Positions 17,533 through 26,900 of a stretch of 28,462 nucleotides of DNA are shown here, piece by piece; position 1 is the first letter of the stretch, and each line of letters opens with the position of its first letter. Location: NCBI GenBank assembly GCA_028701945.1, contig JAQVPT010000007.1:1-28462 (forward strand), written 5' to 3'. A model generated the notes under the pieces. The model had not been told where the DNA came from and ran no database searches. It saw nothing but the letters and a program-made list of their open reading frames with translations. The DNA is from Bacteroidales bacterium. Lineage in GTDB: Bacteria; Bacteroidota; Bacteroidia; Bacteroidales; ML635J-15. A program made the position numbers and the translations under genes.

Positions 17533-18108
17533 CTAAAGTTTTGTTATTATATTTTTTTTAAATTGATACTTTTCTTTACTCTCTGGACAGATTGCAATTC
17601 CGTCATCATCAAATTCGAGACGATGTCCGTATTCACTCATCCATCCTTTCTGTATGGCAGGATTTCCAACTACAAGTGCATAATCGGGAACTTCTTTTGT
17701 AACAACCGCACCTGCCCCAATAAAAGCAAAACGACCAATATTATGACCGCATACAATTGTTGCATTTGCTCCAATAGTTGCTCCATGTTTAACAATGGTT
17801 TTTGTATATTCTCCACGTCTGTTTACTGCACTTCTTGGATTAGTAACATTTGTAAACACCATCGACGGACCCAGAAAAACATCATCTTCGCAAATAACCC
17901 CCGTATAAATTGAGACATTATTTTGAACTTTCACATTGTTTCCTAAAATAACTTCAGGCGAGATAACAACGTTTTGACCGATATTACAATTACGACCCAA
18001 TATACAATTAGACATAATGTGAGAAAAATGCCAAATTTTTGTTCCAGCACCAATTTCGCAATTTTCGTCTATAATTGCAGTTTCATGAGCATAATAAGCT
18101 AAATCCAT
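17533..18108 (-). CDS. wbpD: Left-handed beta-helix N-acetyltransferase (WbpD/WlbB type)
   Basis: This is a hexapeptide-repeat acyltransferase, likely acetyl-CoA dependent, acting on the 3-amino group of UDP-GlcNAc(3NH2)A. The 191 residues show repeated hexapeptide turns, IWHFSHI near residues 25-31, IGQNVVI, VQNNVSIYTGV, GPSMVFTNVTNPRSAVNR, GATIGANATIVCG and VGNPAIQKGWMSE. These are the signature stretches of the WbpD/WlbB group. The ~30-residue tail after GWMSE (including CPESKEKY) is common in this group. It is first in the minus-strand cluster wbpD-wbpB-wbpA. A weak promoter-like site lies just upstream. Confidence 0.88.
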   Translation of the reverse strand: MDLAYYAHETAIIDENCEIGAGTKIWHFSHIMSNCILGRNCNIGQNVVISPEVILGNNVKVQNNVSIYTGVICEDDVFLGPSMVFTNVTNPRSAVNRRGEYTKTIVKHGATIGANATIVCGHNIGRFAFIGAGAVVTKEVPDYALVVGNPAIQKGWMSEYGHRLEFDDDGIAICPESKEKYQFKKNIITKL

Positions 18109-18124
18109 ACTTAATAATTTTATA

Positions 18125-18154
18125 CAAAAGTAATTAATATTTAATAATTTTAAA
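18125..18154 (-). promoter_or_regulatory. Possible promoter for the wbpD-wbpB-wbpA genes
   Basis: On the minus strand TACTTTTG (18132-18125) fits the -7 consensus TAnnTTTG. The element 18 bases upstream is TTTA (18154-18151) rather than TTTG. The predicted start would leave only ~10 untranslated bases. The AT-richness of the region makes chance matches likely. Confidence 0.33.
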
Positions 18155-18235
18155 ATATTAATTTGTGTTTGAGTGCTGCTGCATTTTTATAATATGAAAT
18201 AGATGTGAAGATTAATCAATGTTGAGATGTGATGA

Positions 18236-18420
18236 TACAGAATTACAGAATCACTGGATCACTGGTTCACAGAATCACTGTATAACAATAATACAATAGA
18301 ACAAGTAATCGGTGATTTCAGTAATCGGTAATCGGTTAATTCAGTGTTGTTTAAGATTATTGAAAGCAAGATGTTTTGAAGTAAGAACAATTGAACAAGA
18401 GAACAAAGAACAAAAAACAA
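18236..18420. repeat. Cluster of short imperfect direct repeats
   Basis: Three families of short words recur in tandem or near-tandem: a CAGAATCACTG type, a TAATCGGT type (three copies, two overlapping by one base) and GAACAA (four copies in 29 bases). Copies are irregularly spaced, so this is not a CRISPR array or a clean satellite. Slippage-born DNA is the simplest reading. Confidence 0.55.
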
Positions 18421-18540
18421 ATGAGCAGATTAGTTAATGTGATACAACAGAGTTACATACTATATATTATTATAAAGCAAACAGCATTTTGCCAGTATAT
18501 ACTATAAGATGTTACCCATTTTTTATGAAGATAATAAAAA

Positions 18541-18572
18541 TTTCCTAAATTCACGTAATTTTACTAATATTG
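18541..18572 (+). promoter_or_regulatory. Possible promoter for the dut-ybeY cluster
   Basis: TAATATTG (18565-18572) differs by one base from TAnnTTTG, and TTTC (18541-18544) lies 20 bases before it as a weak -33 element. The position, ~35 bases before the dut ATG, is suitable. Support is modest. Confidence 0.3.
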
Positions 18573-18606
18573 CAGGTTTTTAAAACTACATTATTATAGG
18601 TATAAT

Positions 18607-19041
18607 ATGAAAGTAAAAATAGTAAATAAATCAAAACATAATTTACCAGCCTACAGCACTAAACACTCTGCTGGGGTTGATTTACGTGCAAACCTTAGTG
18701 AGCCAGTGATTTTAAAGTCTCTTGAAAGACGATTAATTCCAACAGGCTTATTTATTGAACTTCCTGTCGGATATGAAGCACAAATTCGTCCTCGTAGCGG
18801 ATTAGCTTACAAACACGGATTAACTGTTTTAAATTCGCCTGGAACAATTGATGCCGATTATCGTGGCGAAATTGGTGTGATTCTTGTTAATTTGTCTGAC
18901 ACTAATTTTACTGTCGAAGACGGTGAAAGAATTTGCCAAATGGTAATTGCAAAACACGAACAGGCCGAATGGGAAGATGTTGAAATACTTAACGAAACTA
19001 CTCGTGGTGCTGGAGGATTTGGACATACAGGAGTTAAATAA
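18607..19041 (+). CDS. dut: dUTP diphosphatase (dUTPase)
   Basis: This enzyme hydrolyses dUTP to dUMP and pyrophosphate, keeping uracil out of DNA and supplying dTMP synthesis. The 144 residues carry all five trimeric dUTPase motifs: AGVDLRA (22-28), PRSGLAYKHG (62-71), GTIDADYRGEIGVIL (79-93, with the Asp pair 82/84), GERICQMVI (107-115) and RGAGGFGHTG (133-142). Motif 5 has Ala and His where Ser is usual, which are tolerated variants. It is first in the plus-strand cluster and is separated by 56 bases from the next gene. Confidence 0.97.
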   Translation: MKVKIVNKSKHNLPAYSTKHSAGVDLRANLSEPVILKSLERRLIPTGLFIELPVGYEAQIRPRSGLAYKHGLTVLNSPGTIDADYRGEIGVILVNLSDTNFTVEDGERICQMVIAKHEQAEWEDVEILNETTRGAGGFGHTGVK

Positions 19042-19097
19042 AATGTGAAATTCAAAATGTCTTTATGTTATGTGTTTAATATTAAAAAATAAATTTT

Positions 19098-20105
19098 ATG
19101 AATATAATTATTCCAATGGCTGGTATGGGAACAAGAATGAGACCTCACACTCTCACCGTTCCAAAACCACTTATTGAACTGGCAGGAAAAGCTATTGTAC
19201 ATCGTCTTGTTGAAGGGATTGCTGGAGTATGCGAAGAAAAAATTAATGAAATTGCTTTTGTAATTGGTGATTTTGGTAAGGAGGTAGAAAATCAACTTGT
19301 CGAAATTGCAAAGAGTGTTGGTGCAAAAGGAAAAATCTATTATCAGAAAGAAGCTCTGGGAACTGCTCATGCCGTTTGGTGTGCTGCTCCTGCTTTAAAA
19401 GGTAAAACTGTTGTAGCTTTTGCTGATACACTTTTTTATGCCGATTTTAAAATAGATGCGGGAGTTGACAGTATTATTTGGGTAAAAAAAGTTGAAAATC
19501 CAGAAAGTTATGGCGTAGTAAAAACTAATGCGGATGGGTTTATTGACGAATTTATTGAAAAACCAAAAGAATTTGTCTCCGATCTTGCTATAATTGGGAT
19601 TTACTATTTTAACGATGGCGATAAATTACGAGTAGAACTTAACAATATAATTGATAATAATATCCGTAAAAGTGGCGAATATCAACTGACAACTGCACTC
19701 GAAAACCTGCGACTAAAAGGTTTTAAATTTGTCCCAGGTGCTGTGGATGAGTGGTTAGATTGTGGAAATAAAGACATTACTGTTGAAACTCATCAGAGAG
19801 TTCTTGCCAGAACAAAAGGAGCTGCAAGTGTTGCTAAATCTACATTGATAACTAACTCCGTAATTAACGAACCGTGTTATATTGGCGAAAATGTCGAAAT
19901 AGAAAATTCCGTAATTGGACCTTTTGTGTCAATTGGGGACAAATCTTTTATAGCAGATTCAATTATCCAAAACTCAATTATTCAAAAAGAAACTACAATC
20001 AAAGATGCTCTCTTAAGCGATTCGATGATAGGCAGTCATGTTGTATTTAAAGGTAAAAAGACAGATTTAAGTATCGGGGATTACAATCAGTATGAGATTA
20101 AATAA
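19098..20105 (+). CDS. Sugar-1-phosphate nucleotidylyltransferase with beta-helix tail
   Basis: This enzyme joins a sugar 1-phosphate to an NTP to form a nucleotide sugar. Residues ~1-230 are an NTP_transferase fold with PMAGMGTRMRP (6-16), VPKPL (21-25), an EALGTAHAVW stretch, an FADTLF metal-site strand, ENPESYGVV, DEFIEKP and EWLDCGNK. Residues ~245-330 form hexapeptide-like turns (CYIGENVEIENSVIGPFVSIG). The overall form is like glucose-1-phosphate thymidylyl- or uridylyltransferases and the GlmU N-domain; the sugar and nucleotide cannot be fixed from sequence alone. The FADTLF segment replaces the more usual GD motif (GDN, GDV). The gene overlaps the next one by 14 bases. Confidence 0.85.
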   Translation: MNIIIPMAGMGTRMRPHTLTVPKPLIELAGKAIVHRLVEGIAGVCEEKINEIAFVIGDFGKEVENQLVEIAKSVGAKGKIYYQKEALGTAHAVWCAAPALKGKTVVAFADTLFYADFKIDAGVDSIIWVKKVENPESYGVVKTNADGFIDEFIEKPKEFVSDLAIIGIYYFNDGDKLRVELNNIIDNNIRKSGEYQLTTALENLRLKGFKFVPGAVDEWLDCGNKDITVETHQRVLARTKGAASVAKSTLITNSVINEPCYIGENVEIENSVIGPFVSIGDKSFIADSIIQNSIIQKETTIKDALLSDSMIGSHVVFKGKKTDLSIGDYNQYEIK

Positions 20106-21852
20106 AATAGAAATAAAAAGAGGAATTATCACAGGTTTGTCTGTATGTTTAACAATGTTTTTGTTATCGTCAGTTACTTCGTGTGGCATTTTTAAAGGCA
20201 AATCAGAAAAAGCTAAAGAAGATCCAAGGATACAGAATTTTGAGTTTAATTATTATTTTCTCGAAGCTAATAAACAAAAGATACTTGGGAACTTTGAGGA
20301 TGCTTTAGTTAATTATACCGCTGCGTTAAAAGTTGATAATACGAACTCGGCAGTGTATTACGAGATTGCTGGAATTTTAAATTTGGCAGCTGATTATGCT
20401 GGGGCATTAGAGTATGCCGAAAAAGCGGTAAATTTTGATAATACCAATAATGAATATTACAAACTTATGTTGGCTTTTATGTATCAAAACAATAATTTGC
20501 CCGATAAGTCTGCTAGTGTTTATAAAGAACTAATTAAATTATATCCAGATAAAATAAGTTATTACTTTGCTCTCTCAAATATATATCTAAACTCTAAAGA
20601 CACAAAATCGGCAATCAAAATACTTGATAATGCGGAACAAAAGTTTGGGATTAATGAAATTATCTCACTTGAAAAAGAAGCAACTTATAATAACATTGGT
20701 GATTTTGATATGGCAATTGCCGAAATTCAAAAATTAGTAGATAAATATCCTAATGATACGAAATATAAAACATTATTAGCTGAATCTCTTGTTAATTCGG
20801 GTAAGTACGAACAGGCAAAAGCTGTTTATTTATCCATAAATGAAGATGATATTACGGAGGGAATAATTTATTTTTCGATGGCAGATTTTTATCGTACCCA
20901 AAGAGATTTAGAAAATACATTCAAATATCTTGCTATCGGCATAACTCGTGATGATGTTGAGCTGGATCTTAAAGTTCGGATTATGCTGCAAATGCTTGAT
21001 ATAATGGGCGATAACAATTTTATTATTGGCAATATGAAATATCTGTTAGAACTATTAACAGAAAAACATCCTGATGAGCTTAAAGTTAGAGCCTTAAATT
21101 CCGATTACTATATTATGACTAAAGATTATGTCGCAGCACAAAAAGAATTTGACATGATACTTGCTATAGACAAATCTAAGTTTCAAATTTGGGAACAGGC
21201 CTTACAACTCGACTTTGTCCTGAGAGATATGGATAAAATGTACAAAAGAAGTAAAGAGGCAACAAGTTTATACCCTAACGTTATTGAATTGTACAAATAT
21301 TATGTTCCAGCGGCTTACTTTACTCAAAATTATGATGATGTTGATGAGGCTGTAAATTTTGCATCACAGTTTATGTCTAATGATCAAATAGTCCTTATCG
21401 AATTTTTAACTATGCAAGGAGATGCTTTACATAAAACTAATGAGCACCATAAATCAGATTCGGTTTACGAATTAGTATTATATAAGGATTCTGAAAATAC
21501 TAGCGTGTTAAATAATTATTCTTATTTCCTTGCTGAAAGAGGACAAAAACTTGATAGAGCTTTAGAATTAAGCACAAAACTCATTAAATTAGATGGAGAT
21601 AATGCTATATATTTTGATACTCATTCATGGGTTTTGTTTAAGAATAAAAAATATGATGAAGCTTTGATTTTTATTAATAGAGCAATAGATGTAGATCTGA
21701 AAAACCCTGTTTATTTGGAGCATAAAGGAGATATTTTATTTAAACTTGGCGAAATAAACAAAGCGGTAATGTCATGGGAAAAGTCGGTGGAGTACGGTAA
21801 CGCTTCTGAGGCAATTAAAGATAAGATTAAAAATAAATTAATTGTTGAATAA
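20092..21852 (+). CDS. Tetratricopeptide-repeat lipoprotein
   Basis: This is a 586-residue predicted outer-membrane-associated lipoprotein made mainly of TPR helices. The N-terminus has a signal (residues ~5-30) with lipobox VTSC and Cys31. TPR-like units run from ~45 to 580, for example NYTAALKVDNTNSAVYYEIAG, YAEKAVNFDNTNNEYYKLM, and a C-terminal pair around ELSTKLIKLDGDNAIYFDT and FINRAIDVDLKNPVYLEHKG. TPRs act as protein-binding scaffolds. I recall this gene between a nucleotidylyltransferase and a DUF4292 lipoprotein in many Bacteroidota, suggesting a conserved envelope role, but the function is unknown. It starts inside the upstream gene and is followed after one base by the next gene. 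Confidence 0.85.
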   Translation: MRLNKIEIKRGIITGLSVCLTMFLLSSVTSCGIFKGKSEKAKEDPRIQNFEFNYYFLEANKQKILGNFEDALVNYTAALKVDNTNSAVYYEIAGILNLAADYAGALEYAEKAVNFDNTNNEYYKLMLAFMYQNNNLPDKSASVYKELIKLYPDKISYYFALSNIYLNSKDTKSAIKILDNAEQKFGINEIISLEKEATYNNIGDFDMAIAEIQKLVDKYPNDTKYKTLLAESLVNSGKYEQAKAVYLSINEDDITEGIIYFSMADFYRTQRDLENTFKYLAIGITRDDVELDLKVRIMLQMLDIMGDNNFIIGNMKYLLELLTEKHPDELKVRALNSDYYIMTKDYVAAQKEFDMILAIDKSKFQIWEQALQLDFVLRDMDKMYKRSKEATSLYPNVIELYKYYVPAAYFTQNYDDVDEAVNFASQFMSNDQIVLIEFLTMQGDALHKTNEHHKSDSVYELVLYKDSENTSVLNNYSYFLAERGQKLDRALELSTKLIKLDGDNAIYFDTHSWVLFKNKKYDEALIFINRAIDVDLKNPVYLEHKGDILFKLGEINKAVMSWEKSVEYGNASEAIKDKIKNKLIVE

Positions 21853-21853
21853 A

Positions 21854-22774
21854 GTGAAGAAGCGAACTATTAGACACATAGTTATTTTATCATGCTTACT
21901 CTTTTTTGTAGTATCATGTAAGGTCGCTTTTGTTGAGGGAAGAAAAGGTGAAAACATTCGCCCTCAAAAGTTGTATCGCGAACTAATAGATCATCAACTT
22001 GTATATGATAATTTAAGTTTTAAGTTTTCTGCCAAAATCTATATGGGCGAAGATGACCAAGAAGTTAGTGGAATGATACGGATGCAAAAGGATACAGCTA
22101 TTTGGATTAGTTTGCGATCATTTAATATTGAAGGGGCAAGAATGCTTATCACTAAAGACTCAGTAAAGTTTATCAACAGGTTAGATAAAACTTATTATGC
22201 AGGAGATTTTGCTTTTTTGATAAACCAGTTCGATATTGATTTAGATTATAATATGCTACAAGCAATACTTACTAATTCATTTTTCTTTTATCCTCAACCA
22301 GATGATTTATCAAAAGCTGTGTCTAATTTTAAACAATGCTATGATTCGAGTCTATATTGTATGAGTTCAATATCGCAAAGGAAATATGTAAAGTATTATG
22401 TTGATGAAAAAAATCCAGAACGTTGGGAACGTAAGTTGGAAAAAGAAATCAGCGATACGGTTGGTGTGAATCCAAGTGAAATAAATTATCAAACAAACGA
22501 ATTTGTGTTTCAATTTGTAAAGGTTTTGCCAGATCTTTTTAGAGTGCACGATATGTTTCTTGAGAATTATATCCAGCAACAATCGTTATATATTGAGTAT
22601 GGCAAGCTGTATCTTGTTGACAACCAGTATTTACCACACAAAATTGACATTGAAATTACAACACCAAGATTTGCACCACGCATTGTTATAAATATAGAAA
22701 GTTTCACAATAGATGCCGAATCGATGTCGTTCCCATTTAAGATAAGTGATAAATATGAGGAAATTGAGTTATGA
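21854..22774 (+). CDS. DUF4292 family lipoprotein
   Basis: This protein belongs to DUF4292, a Bacteroidota envelope family that I consider LolA/LolB-like in general form. No ATG is available before the signal peptide; in-frame TTG at 21842 and 21845 and GTG at 21854 are the choices. I prefer GTG, which begins M-K-K-R-T, lies one base after the upstream stop, and gives a compact lipoprotein signal with lipobox VVSC and Cys22. The protein is then 306 residues. Seen features are KFSAKIYMG, WISLRSFNIEGARMLIT and DKTYYAGDF, followed by a beta-rich domain ending in a PRFAPRIVINIESF strand. Its stop overlaps the next start (ATGA). The function is not established; a role in lipoprotein or outer-membrane maintenance is inference. 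Confidence 0.83.
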   Translation: MKKRTIRHIVILSCLLFFVVSCKVAFVEGRKGENIRPQKLYRELIDHQLVYDNLSFKFSAKIYMGEDDQEVSGMIRMQKDTAIWISLRSFNIEGARMLITKDSVKFINRLDKTYYAGDFAFLINQFDIDLDYNMLQAILTNSFFFYPQPDDLSKAVSNFKQCYDSSLYCMSSISQRKYVKYYVDEKNPERWERKLEKEISDTVGVNPSEINYQTNEFVFQFVKVLPDLFRVHDMFLENYIQQQSLYIEYGKLYLVDNQYLPHKIDIEITTPRFAPRIVINIESFTIDAESMSFPFKISDKYEEIEL

Positions 22775-23970
22775 ATAAAATATCGCACATATTAATACTG
22801 ATAATCTTCGTTTGCGGAGCTTATAATACAGTTTTTAGTCAGTCTAAGACCGATTTAGAAAACAAGAAGAAAAAAACTCTCGAAGAAATAAACTATACTA
22901 ATAAATTATTAAAGCAAACTAAAGAAAGTCAGAAAGAATCTTATAATAGCTTACAGTTAATTAATAAAAATATAAATTCGAGAAAAGAGCTAATACAAAA
23001 CATTAATGACGAGGTTTCTTATTATAATAAGCGTATTGTCGAAACAGAATTGATTATCTCAATTATGAAAGATGATGTTGAATTACTAAAACAAAAATAT
23101 GCTAACATGATTAAAGTTGCGTGGAAAAATCAAAACAAATATAATGATATTATGTTTATTCTTTCGGCGGAAGATTTTAATCAAACCTATTTACGTTTAA
23201 AGTATATGCAGCAATTAGCAGAGTTTCGAAAAAAACAATTTATGGCAATAAACTCAGTTAAGGCAGTTTTAGAAATCCAAATTGAGAAACTTAATGAAGC
23301 AAGACTTTCTCAAACACGTTTGTTGGATGAAGAAAAAAAAGAAGCACATAAGTTGACAAAAGAACAGCAGAATAAAGAATCGGCAATTGTAAATCTTAAG
23401 GCACAAGAAAAAGATCTTAAAAATAAACTTTTAGATCAGCAAAAACAAATGGCTCAATTACAGCGTGAAATTGAAAAATTAATTGCTGAAGAAGCTAAGC
23501 GTTCTACTGGTGCTATGACTGGAAAATATGAACTTACTCCGGCTGAGAAAATTGTTAGTACCAATTTTAATAATAATAAAGGACAATTGCCTTGGCCAGT
23601 CGAAAGAGGCGTGATTACAAGTGCTTTTGGTAAACAAAATCATCCAATATTAAAAAATATAACTTTAGATAATAAGGGCATTGATATTTCAACTACTTCA
23701 GGTTCGACAGCAAGGGCGATTTTTGACGGCGAGGTAAGAAAAGTGATAGCAATTCCAGGAGCTCAAAATGCTGTCATAATTCGACATGGTGAATATCTTT
23801 GCGTTTACACGAACCTAGATAATGTTTATGTCTCTGTTGGCGAAATGGTTGTTACTAAGCAATCTCTTGGTCTCATACACACCGATAAATCTGAAAATAA
23901 AACTGTTTTGCATTTTGAAATATGGAAAATATCAGTACCTATAAATCCAAGTTATTGGTTGGCTAAATAA
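22771..23970 (+). CDS. EnvC-like murein hydrolase activator with degenerate LytM (M23) domain
   Basis: This is a secreted coiled-coil plus LytM protein. Residues 1-24 are a signal peptide ending in VFSQ. Residues ~25-245 form long coiled coils rich in Lys, Glu and Gln, and residues ~273-399 are the LytM fold (starting LPWPVERGVITSAFG). The usual zinc site is broken: the H-x-G-x-D motif reads NKGID with Asn301 in place of the ligand His, the HLH motif reads VLH (379-381), and the YxHL His is Asn348. Known parallel: E. coli EnvC has an inactive LytM domain and activates cell-division amidases. A role as an amidase activator rather than a peptidase therefore fits. It overlaps DUF4292 by four bases and is followed after one base by DUF4175. 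Confidence 0.88.
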   Translation: MNKISHILILIIFVCGAYNTVFSQSKTDLENKKKKTLEEINYTNKLLKQTKESQKESYNSLQLINKNINSRKELIQNINDEVSYYNKRIVETELIISIMKDDVELLKQKYANMIKVAWKNQNKYNDIMFILSAEDFNQTYLRLKYMQQLAEFRKKQFMAINSVKAVLEIQIEKLNEARLSQTRLLDEEKKEAHKLTKEQQNKESAIVNLKAQEKDLKNKLLDQQKQMAQLQREIEKLIAEEAKRSTGAMTGKYELTPAEKIVSTNFNNNKGQLPWPVERGVITSAFGKQNHPILKNITLDNKGIDISTTSGSTARAIFDGEVRKVIAIPGAQNAVIIRHGEYLCVYTNLDNVYVSVGEMVVTKQSLGLIHTDKSENKTVLHFEIWKISVPINPSYWLAK

Positions 23971-23971
23971 T

Positions 23972-26900
23972 ATGAGCGATAATAATTATGAAATATTATT
24001 AAACAAGCTTGATGGTTTTATTAAAAAGTATTACATCAATAAAATTATCAAAGGGCTTTTACTTACTCTTACCGTTCTACTTTCGTGGTACCTAATTATT
24101 GTAATTGCCGAGTATTTTGGACATTTTAATGTTTGGTTTCGAACTACTTTAGTCCTTATTACTGGGGTGCTTTATTTTTTGATTTTTGTAAGAATGATCT
24201 TAATCCCAATACTGAATTTATTTAAAATCGGTAATATTATAGACCATCAACAGGCAAGCAAAATTTTGGGGAAATATTTCCCTGAGATATCTGATAAACT
24301 TCAGAATACACTTGAACTTAAAAAGCTCACAGATAACGACCACGCCTCGAAAGATATTATTATTGCAAGCATCAATCAACGAACACAAACTATTAGCCCA
24401 ATACCTTTTTTGTCAGCTATAAATTTAAAGAAAAACTTTAAATATTTTAAGCTGCTAGGTCCAATTTTCATTGTTTTAATCTTACTTTTTGTCTTTTGGC
24501 CTGGCATGTTTTCAGAAGCAACCGAGAGAATCATTAATTTTAATACTCATTATACTCAACCAGCTCCGTTTAGCATCGAGTTGTTAAATGATTCGTTAGT
24601 CGCAAAAAAAGGGACTGATTTTATTCTCGAAGTTAGTGCAAAGGGAGCTTATTCGCCCGATCAAATGCTAATAAATTATGGTGGCAACGATTTTTATATG
24701 GAGAGAAAATCGGCAGGTGTGTTTCAATATAAATTTATTAGTCTTAACAATAATGTTAGGTTTACCATGTCGGCTGCGGGAATAAGCTCGAATCGTTATG
24801 AAATTGAAGTTTTGCCAGCTCCCTCAATTTTGGATTTTGAGGTTTTTGTAAATGCTCCCGATTATACTGGAATTGAAGATAAAAAGTACCAAAATTCAGG
24901 CGACATAAATATTCCAGTTGGATCAAAAGTTTTATGGACTTTTAATACCCTTAATTTAGATAAACTTAATGTGGTTTTTGATTCAGTATCTATTTCAGCA
25001 GCAAAAAACCAAAAGGAATTTCAATTGGAACGTACTGTTTTGAATTCTTGCAATTATACTGTAAATGTTGAAAATACGTATTTTAAAGAAAATTCAGGTA
25101 TAAACTATCAAATTAGTGTTGTCCCCGACCTGTATCCAACAATAAGGGTGCAGCATTTGACTGATACGAATCAATTAGCAGTTCTTTATTATAATGGTTT
25201 TATTGATGATGATTATGGTTTTACAAATTTAAGATTTGTTTGCAAACCTGGAGAGGACAGCGATACACTTATTAAGATTTCTATTCCTTTCTCAAAAAGA
25301 ATTAGTTCACAAGATTTTTATTTTGCATTCGACTTTAGTTCCTTGGATAATGAAGGAAATAGGATTGTTTATTATTTTGAAGTGTCTGACAATGACGCTG
25401 TTAATGGAGTAAAAACTACACGCACACGCGAAATGGAATTTATTATACCTGGTGCAGATGATTTACAGGACATGAGTTCCAAAGCCAATAAAGATACTGA
25501 GGAAAAAATAGAAAAAGCTAAAGACGTAAGTGCCAGAATTAGAAAAAATGTTGAAGAGTTGCAAAAGAAATTGATAAATGAGCAAATGACAAGTTATGAG
25601 CGTAATCAGATGATGGAACAAATTATGCGAGATCAGGCAAAATTGGATCAACTGATGAATGAAATCTCTCAAGAACAATCAAAAATGCAGCAATTTAAAG
25701 AACAGTTCAGTAAAAATGATGAAATGCTACAGAAGCAGCAACAAATTAACGATCTCATGAAAAATCTCATGGATAAGGAGATGATGAAGTTGATGGAGGA
25801 GTTGCAAAAGCTTATGGAAGATTTCGATAAGGAAGAGTTTTTTAAAATGGCCGATGAACTCAAATTCTCGTCAGAAGAGATGGAAAAGCAGATGGATAAT
25901 ACTCTTGAATTGCTGAAAAAAGCTGAGGTGGAAGAAAGAATAGACAAATCCATTAGTGATCTTGATGAGCTTGCAAAGGAACACAATGAGCTTTCTGAGA
26001 TGACTAAGGATAAGGAATTAAGTCAAGAAAAACTTCAGGAAAAACATGAAGAGCATACAAAAGAGTTTGAAGATATTAAAAAGGACTATCAAGAGACTTT
26101 AGAAAAGAATGCAGAGCTTGACGAGCCAATGCAGTTGGATGATTTTATTGAAGAGATGAAAGAAATTTCCGAAATGATGGAGCAATCTTTACAAGAAATG
26201 CAAAATGGCAAAAACAAAAAGGCTGCAAAATCACAAGAGCAGACTTCTGAAAAAATGCAAAAGATGAGCGACCAAATGCAATCTATGATGGACGCTCAAT
26301 CTATGGAACAAATGCAAGAAGATATCAATGATATTATTCAAGTAATTGAAAATCTATTAACGTTTTCATTCGACCAAGAAGAAATATTGTTGCAACAAAA
26401 AACATTGGGAACACGTGATCCGCGATTTAAGAATTACACTGTCAAACAAAAAAATGCTCAAAACAATTTTGATATTATCAGAGATTCGCTAAACGCGATG
26501 TCTTCACGTATCCCAGAGTTGGGACCTTTAGTGTCCAAAGAGATATCTAGTATCTATAAAAATTTAAAAGTTGTTATGAGTGAAATTGGCGAGAATCGTC
26601 GGTATTTAGTTGAATCTTCGCAGCAACTAGTGATGACATCTGCAAATAACCTAGCATTATTGCTGCTGGAAATGTTGGAGCAAATGCAAAAGCAAATGTC
26701 GATGGAAATGAGTGGAGAGGGGCAATGCAATAATTGTAAAAAACCTGGGAAGGGAAAACCCATGGGGCAAATGCGTGATATGCAAAAGGGTATGAAGCAG
26801 CAAATGCAAGATATGATTGACCAAATGAAAGATGGAGGCAAAAAACCCGGTGGTAAAGGTAGTGAGCAACTTGCTAAAATGCTTATGCAGCAAGAAATGA

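Larger units (their letters stand above)
18109..18606. other. Divergent intergenic region with degenerate word repeats
   Basis: No gene is visible in this gap between the divergent wbpD and dut. 18236-18420 is composed of short recurring words: ACAGAATCACTG at 18245-18256 and 18269-18280; TAATCGGT at 18306, 18322 and 18329; and GAACAA at 18385, 18393, 18401 and 18408. The ends should hold the divergent promoters. Confidence 0.6.

Noticed and set aside
18245..18413. Possible CRISPR array in the divergent gap
   Set aside because: The words are too short (6-12 bases), irregularly spaced and without unique spacers of constant length; no cas genes are present.
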